In this document: in pieces, positions 1 to 4,896 of the stretch
Layout of the letters: every line of letters starts with the position of its first letter
Numbering within the stretch: position 1 is the stretch's first letter
DNA from: Clostridia bacterium
GTDB lineage: Bacteria; Bacillota; Clostridia; Christensenellales; Aristaeellaceae
Direction: 5' to 3'
DNA: 7,288 bases
Assembly: GCA_009776385.1 (NCBI GenBank)
Contig: WRFT01000092.1
Span: 1-7,288 of the forward strand
Made by a program: the position numbers and the translations under genes
Notes under the pieces: model-generated
What the model saw: only the letters and a program-made list of their open reading frames with translations
What the model was told of the DNA's origin: nothing
Databases searched by the model: none

Positions 1-1
1 T

Positions 2-499
2 ATTCCTTCCATTATTTATGGTTTATTCGGCCTGTTGTTTTTTGTCACCGCCCTCAAGATGGGTTTCTCCATACTGGCCGGGGCGCTGACGCTGACGCTG
101 ATGATACTGCCCTTGGTGCTGCGCACCACCGAGGAAGCGCTGCAGGCCGTGCCCGACTTATACCGCGAGGGCGCGTACGGCTTGGGTGCGGGCAGGCTTC
201 GCACGGTGTTCCGCATTGTACTGCCATCGGCCGCGCCCGGCATCTTGGCGGGGGTCATTCTGGCTGTGGGCCGCATCGTGGGAGAAACGGCCGCGCTGCT
301 TTACACGGCGGGGACGGTGCCCAACTTTCCTAAGGGTTTACTCTCCTCGGGCCGCACGCTATCGGTGCATATGTTCGCGCTGGCCAGCGAGGGCCTGTAT
401 ATGGATCAAGGGTATGCCACCGCGGTGGTACTGCTGATAGTGGTGTTTTTAATCAACATGATGTCCGGCGCCATCGCCAAACGCATCGCAAAGGGGTAG
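2..499 (+). CDS. pstA: Phosphate ABC transporter permease PstA, 3' part (5' end outside window)
   Basis: C-terminal 165 residues of PstA, one of the two membrane permeases of the high-affinity phosphate importer PstSCAB. The reading frame is open from base 2 ([11 protein letters not shown], a typical mid-PstA stretch), so the TTG at 35 is internal and not a start. The sequence shows hydrophobic membrane segments (around bases 20-120, 235-310 and 415-475). Between the first two lies the cytoplasmic coupling loop, [21 protein letters not shown], which is the EAA-type motif that docks on the ATPase. The motif [15 protein letters not shown] is characteristic of PstA/PstC. The C-terminus is a short basic tail (AKRIAKG). 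The stop lies 2 nt before pstB, whose Shine-Dalgarno is inside the pstA end, so the two are almost certainly co-transcribed. PstA versus PstC is decided by the position directly before pstB and by the sequence; I am confident in PstA. Confidence 0.93.
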   Translation: MPSIIYGLFGLLFFVTALKMGFSILAGALTLTLMILPLVLRTTEEALQAVPDLYREGAYGLGAGRLRTVFRIVLPSAAPGILAGVILAVGRIVGETAALLYTAGTVPNFPKGLLSSGRTLSVHMFALASEGLYMDQGYATAVVLLIVVFLINMMSGAIAKRIAKG

Positions 500-501
500 C
501 C

Positions 502-1251
502 ATGCAAAAAATACACATTTCAAAACTCAACTTGCATTACGGGGATTTTCAAGCGCTTAAAGACGTGCATATGGATATCCGCGAGCGGGAAATCACCGCG
601 TTAATAGGCCCCTCGGGCTGCGGCAAATCCACGTTGCTTAAAACTTTAAACCGGATGAACGACCTGGTTGAGGGATGCCGCATCCAAGGCAGCGTCACCT
701 TGGACGGGCAGGATATCTACGGCGATATGGACATCAATCACCTGCGCAAGCGCGTGGGCATGGTATTTCAAAAGCCTAACCCCTTTCCCATGAGTGTTTA
801 TGACAATGTCGCATTCGGCCCGCGCACGCACGGCGTTCGCGGAAAGGTAAAGCTGGACGCCATTGTGGAGGAATCGCTGCGTTCCGCCGTCATTTGGGAC
901 GAGGTGAAGGACCGGCTTAAAAAAAGCGCGCTGGGGCTGTCCGGCGGACAGCAGCAGCGGCTTTGCATCGCCAGGGCGCTGGCCGTGGCGCCCGATGTGC
1001 TGTTGATGGATGAGCCGACCAGCGCGCTGGATCCGATTTCCACCTCGCGCATAGAGGAACTGTGTACGGTATTGAAGAAGAAATATACCATTGTGATAGT
1101 GACCCACAACATGCAGCAGGCTGTACGGATTTCGGATTGGACCGCCTTCTTTTTACTGGGCGAGGTGGTGGAGTTTGGCGGTACGGAAAATCTTTTTTCC
1201 ATGCCGAAAGACAAGCGTACCGAGGATTACGTGACGGGGAGGTTCGGTTGA
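502..1251 (+). CDS. pstB: Phosphate ABC transporter ATP-binding protein PstB
   Basis: Full-length 249-residue ATPase that powers phosphate import through PstA/PstC at the inner face of the membrane. All nucleotide-binding elements are visible: Walker [10 protein letters not shown] (residues 36-44), Q-loop Q90 in [11 protein letters not shown] (the KPNPFP stretch is highly specific to PstB), ABC signature LSGGQ (146-150), Walker B VLLMDEP (166-172, catalytic E171), D-loop SALD (174-177) and switch H202 in THNMQQA. Length is normal for the family. The ATG at 502 is preceded by AAGGGG (491-496) with 5 nt spacing. The stop TGA overlaps the ATG of a 26-codon ORF (ATGA at 1251), the arrangement normally seen for pstB-phoU coupling. 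Here phoB follows instead of an intact phoU. Confidence 0.97.
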   Translation: MQKIHISKLNLHYGDFQALKDVHMDIREREITALIGPSGCGKSTLLKTLNRMNDLVEGCRIQGSVTLDGQDIYGDMDINHLRKRVGMVFQKPNPFPMSVYDNVAFGPRTHGVRGKVKLDAIVEESLRSAVIWDEVKDRLKKSALGLSGGQQQRLCIARALAVAPDVLLMDEPTSALDPISTSRIEELCTVLKKKYTIVIVTHNMQQAVRISDWTAFFLLGEVVEFGGTENLFSMPKDKRTEDYVTGRFG

Positions 1252-1331
1252 TGCGCAACCAGTCGGACGAATTGCTTTTAAGGCTTAACGCAGCGCTCAC
1301 AAAGGAAACCAAGCATGATTTACTCGGTTGA
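1251..1331 (+). pseudogene. 26-codon ORF resembling a phoU N-terminal stub, or leader peptide
   Basis: A short frame starts at the ATG that overlaps the pstB stop, encodes 26 residues and ends 17 nt inside phoB in another frame. Its first 16 residues, [16 protein letters not shown], resemble the usual start of clostridial PhoU (a pattern like MRxxFDExLxxLNxxL), and a phoU gene is expected exactly here. The last ten residues do not look like PhoU. I infer either a phoU gene lost by deletion that left its first codons and translation start, or a small coupling ORF that carries ribosomes from pstB to phoB. The phoB Shine-Dalgarno (AAAGGA, 1301-1306) lies inside it. The similarity is short and could be chance. 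Confidence 0.35.
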
Positions 1332-1992
1332 GGATGAGGCGGACATTCGTGACATGGTGCTTTACGCGCTTCGTCATTCCGGCTTTGAGGCCGAGGGCTT
1401 TGCCGCCGCGCCGCCTTTTTGGGCCGCTTGCGCCCGAAAGCTTCCGGAATTGGTATTGCTGGATTTAATGCTGCCCGGTGAAAACGGGCTGTCCATCCTG
1501 CGCCGTTTGCGTGAGCAGCCGTCCACAAGAGGTATCCCCATCATACTGCTGACCGCGAAGGGAACCGAGCTGGACCGCGTGATCGGGCTGAACGAGGGCG
1601 CGGACGACTACATCGCCAAGCCTTTCGGCGTACTGGAGTTGTTGGCACGGGTTAAGGCGCTTCTGCGCCGCGCGGGCCCGACCGAAAAGGCCGGGCGGCT
1701 TACGGCGCAGGGCCTTGTGCTGGATACGGAACGCCGCTTGTGTACCGCGGACGGCGCATCCGTCGATCTGACTTTGAAGGAATTTGAAATGCTGAGATTC
1801 TTTATGGAGAACCGCGGCATCGTGCTTGACCGTGAACGCTTACTGAGCGCCGCGTGGGAGGCCGCATATGAAGGCGGTACGCGTACGATAGACGCGCATG
1901 TGCAATCACTGCGAAGCAAGCTCGGCGCTTACGGCTCCCGGCTGCAAACGGTGCGCGGCGTTGGTTATCGGTTTTTGGAGGAAAACGAATGA
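1315..1992 (+). CDS. phoB: Phosphate regulon response regulator PhoB/PhoP (OmpR family)
   Basis: 225-residue transcription factor that is phosphorylated by PhoR and controls phosphate-starvation genes. The receiver domain spans about residues 1-115: acidic pocket E6/D7, phospho-acceptor D50 in LLDLMLPGENG, T80 in LLTAKG and K102 in YIAKPFG. The C-terminal winged-helix DNA-binding domain (about 130-222) has the OmpR-family hallmarks TLKEFEMLRFF, RTIDAHVQSLRSKLG and VRGVGYRF. The start at 1315 is supported by AAAGGA at 1301-1306 (8 nt spacing) and by the family-typical N-terminus MIYSVED. It overlaps the small ORF before it by 17 nt, and its stop overlaps the phoR start (ATGA). The name PhoB is inferred from contact with pst genes and phoR; PhoP is the synonym used in many Gram-positives. 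Confidence 0.93.
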   Translation: MIYSVEDEADIRDMVLYALRHSGFEAEGFAAAPPFWAACARKLPELVLLDLMLPGENGLSILRRLREQPSTRGIPIILLTAKGTELDRVIGLNEGADDYIAKPFGVLELLARVKALLRRAGPTEKAGRLTAQGLVLDTERRLCTADGASVDLTLKEFEMLRFFMENRGIVLDRERLLSAAWEAAYEGGTRTIDAHVQSLRSKLGAYGSRLQTVRGVGYRFLEENE

Positions 1993-3659
1993 GGCGACGA
2001 ATTATAAGGCATATGATGCTGCTGACACTCTTTACAATGGTTGTGCTGGCGGCGGTGATACTGCCGCGGGTAACCGCAACGTTTGAGACACAGGCATACG
2101 GCGCGCTGAAGAATGCGGCAGGCGTGTTATCGGCGTTGTGGGAACCGTCCGAAGACGTGCCGGCCACGCTTTACGCCGCCTATACCGCGAACCGCTCCGT
2201 CCGCATCACCTGGATTGCCCCTGACGGCAGCGTCCTTTATGACAGCAACGCGAATCCCGCCGAGATGGAGAACCATGCGGACCGCGCAGAGGTCATTCAG
2301 GCGATACGGGAGGCGGAAGGGCGCGACAGCCGCTTGTCGAGCACATTGAACCGAAGGACGTATTATTACGCGCTGCGCTTGACCGACGGGTCGGTGCTGC
2401 GCGTATCCGAAACACGGCAAACCGCTCTGGGCGCGCTGCTGGCCTTGATTCCCATGTTGGTTATCGCTTTTATTCTGGTAATGGCTTTGGGTGTTGTAAC
2501 GGCTGGCAAGCTGACGGCGCTGCTGATACGCCCCATCGACTCTATCGACCTGGAGCATCCGGTTGAAAACGACGTTTATGAAGAATTGACCCCGCTGCTT
2601 GCACGCCTGCAGGCGCAAAACCTGCGCATCGAGGCCCAGTTACATGACTTGGAAGCGCACAGCCGCGCCTTTGGCACGATTACCGAAAACATGGCGGAGG
2701 GGCTTATTATGCTGGCCGGTGACGGCATGGTATTGTCCGTCAATCGCAGCGCCGCGAAGCTTTTTGATATAAAACCGGATAGGGCAATAAGCGGGCATTA
2801 TATGGCGCTTACACGCGACTTGTCCGTGCATGACGCGGTGAAACTCGCGCTGTGCGGCGGTAAGGCCGATGCACGGCTCAAGCGTGACGGGCGCATCTAT
2901 CAGCTGTTGGCAAACCCGGTACTGGCCGAGGGAATGGCAAGCGGGGCCATATTGCTGCTTTTGGATGTAACGGCGCATGAACAGGCTGAGGAAACACGGA
3001 GAGAATTTTCCGCAAATATATCGCATGAGCTAAAGACACCCTTGACCTCCATCGCCGGATATGCCGAAATGCTGGCCGCGGGCATGGTTCGGCCGGAGGA
3101 TATACCCGAAGCCGCCGGAAAGATTTATGACGAGGCATGCCGGATGATAACGTTGATTGAGGACATTCTGGCGCTGTCTAAGCTGGATGAAGGGCAAGCG
3201 CCGACTCAAAGGGAGCCTGTGGCGCTGCTATCCCTGGCGCGTCATGCCGCCAGCTTGCTGGCCGATGCCGCCCAAGCCCAAGCGGTTCTAGTCACCGTGG
3301 AGGGCGTGGACGAGACTGTCATAGGCGTACGTTCCGTACTGGAGGAAATGCTGTTTAACCTGATGGAGAACAGCATTAAATACAACAAACCGGGCGGCAA
3401 GGTAACCGTACGCGTGACGCGGACGAACGAGGGCGTGTCCGTCATCGTGGCCGATACCGGCGTCGGCATTGCCCCGGAGCATCAGGAACGCGTGTTTGAA
3501 CGATTCTATCGCGTGGACAAGAGCCATAGCCGCGCCACGGGCGGCACGGGGCTCGGTTTATCCATTGTTAAGCACGGAGCCATGCTGCATGGGGCAAATG
3601 TAACGCTAAAGAGTAAGGCCGACAAAGGTACCGAGATAGAAGTGAAGTTTTTATTATAA
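1989..3659 (+). CDS. phoR: Phosphate regulon sensor histidine kinase PhoR
   Basis: 556-residue membrane histidine kinase, the partner of PhoB. Order of parts: membrane segment at about residues 9-27; extracytoplasmic sensor domain at about 28-143 (ITWIAPDGSVLYDSNANP followed by NHADRAEV, a single Cache/PDC-like pattern common in Bacillota PhoR); membrane segment at about 147-171; a short linker RPIDSIDLEHP instead of a recognisable full HAMP; a helical stretch at about 195-225; a PAS domain at about 228-328; a HisKA dimerisation helix with phospho-acceptor H346 (FSANISHELKTPL); and the ATPase domain with N-box N461 (NLMENSIKYN), G1 DTGVGI (489-494), F-box FERFYRVD and G2 GGTGLGL (518-524). 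All catalytic motifs are intact. The start is set by GGAGG at 1977-1981, 7 nt before an ATG that overlaps the phoB stop, so the pair is translationally coupled. Cytoplasmic signals could enter through the PAS domain. Confidence 0.93.
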   Translation: MRRRIIRHMMLLTLFTMVVLAAVILPRVTATFETQAYGALKNAAGVLSALWEPSEDVPATLYAAYTANRSVRITWIAPDGSVLYDSNANPAEMENHADRAEVIQAIREAEGRDSRLSSTLNRRTYYYALRLTDGSVLRVSETRQTALGALLALIPMLVIAFILVMALGVVTAGKLTALLIRPIDSIDLEHPVENDVYEELTPLLARLQAQNLRIEAQLHDLEAHSRAFGTITENMAEGLIMLAGDGMVLSVNRSAAKLFDIKPDRAISGHYMALTRDLSVHDAVKLALCGGKADARLKRDGRIYQLLANPVLAEGMASGAILLLLDVTAHEQAEETRREFSANISHELKTPLTSIAGYAEMLAAGMVRPEDIPEAAGKIYDEACRMITLIEDILALSKLDEGQAPTQREPVALLSLARHAASLLADAAQAQAVLVTVEGVDETVIGVRSVLEEMLFNLMENSIKYNKPGGKVTVRVTRTNEGVSVIVADTGVGIAPEHQERVFERFYRVDKSHSRATGGTGLGLSIVKHGAMLHGANVTLKSKADKGTEIEVKFLL

Positions 3660-3673
3660 ATATCCCGATAATC

Positions 3674-3702
3674 AACGCTTCCGGGTGTTTTGCGGCGTTT
3701 TT
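3674..3702 (+). terminator. Possible weak Rho-independent terminator after phoR
   Basis: Starting 15 nt after the phoR stop, AACGC (3674-3678) can pair with GCGTT (3695-3699). Alternatively AACG can pair with CGTT (3696-3699), with an inner CCG/CGG extension across a small bulge. The right arm runs into five T residues (3698-3702). The stem is short and imperfect, so read-through is plausible. Its position at the end of the pst-pho operon and before a functionally unrelated gene supports a terminator role. Confidence 0.4.
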
Positions 3703-3753
3703 CCATATTGTGATATATTGCAAATATCTTCCGGCATAAATGTAAGTTTTAAC

Positions 3754-3775
3754 CAAAAATTGATGCGAATTTTTG
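3754..3775. repeat. Perfect 8-6-8 inverted repeat upstream of the lacI-type gene
   Basis: CAAAAATT (3754-3761) and AATTTTTG (3768-3775) are exact reverse complements separated by GATGCG. The dyad ends 3 nt before the TTGACA hexamer. It could be a regulator-binding site, an AT-rich upstream promoter element, or an A/T-rich hairpin that helps end phoR transcription. The sequence does not decide among these. Confidence 0.5.
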
Positions 3776-3778
3776 TAG

Positions 3779-3807
3779 TTGACAATATATTCAAGATATG
3801 TTAGCGT
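3779..3807 (+). promoter_or_regulatory. Candidate sigma-A type promoter for the lacI-GH31 operon
   Basis: A consensus -35 hexamer TTGACA sits at 3779-3784 in AT-rich DNA. At 17 nt spacing the -10 would be TAGCGT (3802-3807), a poor match, and the better hexamer TATGTT (3797-3802) is only 12 nt away. The -35 is therefore good but the -10 is uncertain. Position (about 50 nt before the start codon) and overlap with operator-like sequence fit a repressible promoter. Confidence 0.42.
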
Positions 3808-3814
3808 TTACTTA
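3798..3814 (+). promoter_or_regulatory. LacI-family/cre-like operator candidate 1
   Basis: The 17 bases ATGTTAGCGTTTACTTA fit the catabolite-responsive element consensus WTGNNARCGNWWWCAWW at every position but one (T instead of A after the C). The centre is the CG dinucleotide at 3805-3806, and the dyad is imperfect. It lies just downstream of the -35 hexamer, where a bound repressor would block initiation. It may be a target of CcpA or of the LacI-type protein encoded next; related proteins recognise similar CG-centred sites. Confidence 0.5.
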
Positions 3815-3824
3815 ACCGTTTAAG
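3811..3824. promoter_or_regulatory. LacI-family operator candidate 2, touching the Shine-Dalgarno
   Basis: CTTAACCGTTTAAG is a 14-base palindrome with one mismatched pair and a central CG (3817-3818), the typical form of a LacI-family operator. Its centre is 12 bp from that of the first candidate, close to one helical turn, and the two overlap by 4 bases. Its right arm supplies the first three bases of the AAGGAG ribosome-binding site (3822-3827). Autoregulation by the adjacent repressor is the simplest reading. Confidence 0.5.
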
Positions 3825-3835
3825 GAGCTGTTGAT

Positions 3836-4876
3836 ATGGCTAGAGCAACTATCAGGGATGTGGCAAGGGACGCGGGAGTTTCCTCCGCGACGGTCTCCTA
3901 TGTCGTCAATGGCAAGGTGTCTGAGACGATCAGTACGGAGACAATCAACAAGGTCATGCAGTCTGTCCGCAAATTGGGATATATACCCAACCAAGCGGCG
4001 AAGACGCTGGGGTCACCCCGCGCGGGCGGCAAATTGCGCTCGAACATGATAGGCGTTCTCATCCCGCAAACCGAACCGGGCAAAGAATTTATGTTCAGCA
4101 ATCCGTTTTATGGCGATTTTCTTAGCGCTGTTGAGTATAAAGCCCGCGAAAACGGGTATCATCTGCTCATTTCCGGAACCGAGGTTGATCAGAGCTACAC
4201 CGAAATAGCCAAAAGCCGATCGCTGGACGGAATTATCATTCTGGGCATGTTCCCCTCCACAGACCTGAAGGAATACAGACGCATGCAAATCCCCACCGTA
4301 TTGGTGGATTGTTACGACACCGGCCACTATTTTCACAGCGTCGGAATCAACGACCGCCACGGCGGCTATATGGCGACGCAATACATGCTTGAGCTTGGCC
4401 ATAAGCGCATCGCGTTTGTGTCAGGCGCGGTCAGTGAAGCGGGCGTAAACCAAATGCGCCAGCAAGGCTATAAAGACGCACTCAAAGAAGCGGAAATCGC
4501 CTTTGACGAGGCATTGGTTTATTACGGTGAAGTCGGCTATCCGCACGGCATCACCGCGGCGGAGGCGATTGTACGCTCGGGCCAGGGCATCACGGCGGTG
4601 TTCGCGACGGCGGACATTATAGCGCTTGGGCTGCTAAAGGGATTTCAAAAGGCGGGTGTGGATGTTCCCGGTGAAATGTCACTCATTGGCTTTGACGACA
4701 TTTTTCTATCCCGAATCTGTCATCCCGCCTTGACGACCGTTCATCAAGACATTGCCGAAAAGGGCAGGGTTGCCGCCGAAATTGTTATCTGTGCCGCGCA
4801 TGACCCCATCATGACGAAGCGCGATGTCACCATTCCCCTTTCGATTGCGCAGAGGGATTCAACCAGACGGATATAA
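3836..4876 (+). CDS. LacI-family sugar-responsive transcriptional regulator
   Basis: 346-residue DNA-binding repressor of normal family length. The N-terminal helix-turn-helix is at about residues 4-25 (TIRDVARDAGVSSATVSYVVNGK), followed by the hinge helix PNQAAKTLGS (51-60) with the conserved leucine L58 that inserts at the central CG of the operator. Residues from about 70 form a periplasmic-binding-protein-like sensor domain: MIGVLIPQ, NPFYGDFLSAVEYKARENGY, SLDGIIILG, LGHKRIAFVSG, and the late motifs DVPGEMSLIGFDD and HPALTTVHQD. The ligand is expected to be a sugar or glycoside breakdown product but cannot be named. The ATG is fixed by AAGGAG (3822-3827), 8 nt upstream. The gene lies 20 nt before the GH31 gene with no terminator between, so it probably controls that operon and itself. 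A purely global CcpA role is unlikely given this neighbour. Confidence 0.93.
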   Translation: MARATIRDVARDAGVSSATVSYVVNGKVSETISTETINKVMQSVRKLGYIPNQAAKTLGSPRAGGKLRSNMIGVLIPQTEPGKEFMFSNPFYGDFLSAVEYKARENGYHLLISGTEVDQSYTEIAKSRSLDGIIILGMFPSTDLKEYRRMQIPTVLVDCYDTGHYFHSVGINDRHGGYMATQYMLELGHKRIAFVSGAVSEAGVNQMRQQGYKDALKEAEIAFDEALVYYGEVGYPHGITAAEAIVRSGQGITAVFATADIIALGLLKGFQKAGVDVPGEMSLIGFDDIFLSRICHPALTTVHQDIAEKGRVAAEIVICAAHDPIMTKRDVTIPLSIAQRDSTRRI

Positions 4877-4881
4877 ACGGA

Positions 4882-4891
4882 AAAGAGGTGA
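4882..4891 (+). promoter_or_regulatory. Ribosome-binding site that sets the GH31 start
   Basis: AAAGAGGTGA closely matches the anti-Shine-Dalgarno complement AAAGGAGGTGA and lies 5 nt from the ATG at 4897 (8 nt counted from GAGG). The in-frame GTG at 4888-4890 is part of this element and has no site of its own, so it should not be used as the start. Confidence 0.75.
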
Positions 4892-4896
4892 ACCTG

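Noticed and set aside
35..37. TTG at 35 as a start of pstA
   Set aside because: The frame is open to base 2 with PstA-like sequence ([10 protein letters not shown]) before this codon, so the gene enters from outside the window.
646..1107. 153-codon minus-strand open frame inside pstB
   Set aside because: It is fully contained in pstB, which has every ABC ATPase motif, and it has no Shine-Dalgarno or family resemblance.
1062..1331. 89-codon plus-strand frame ending at 1331
   Set aside because: Most of it is the out-of-frame shadow of pstB. Only the part from the ATG at 1251 has a plausible role and is reported as the phoU-like stub.
917..1528. 203-codon open frame on the minus strand across pstB and phoB
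   Set aside because: It lies opposite two intact, motif-complete genes, its translation is rich in Arg, Pro and Ser with no recognisable domain, and open antisense frames are expected from the GC-biased third positions here.
3660..3835. Riboswitch, small RNA gene or tRNA in the phoR-lacI gap
   Set aside because: No tRNA-like or known riboswitch core was seen. The dyads present are short and better explained as terminator and operator elements.
4888..4896. GTG at 4888 as GH31 start
   Set aside because: The GTG is part of the Shine-Dalgarno AAAGAGGTGA that serves the ATG at 4897, and no other ribosome-binding site lies at a usable distance before it.
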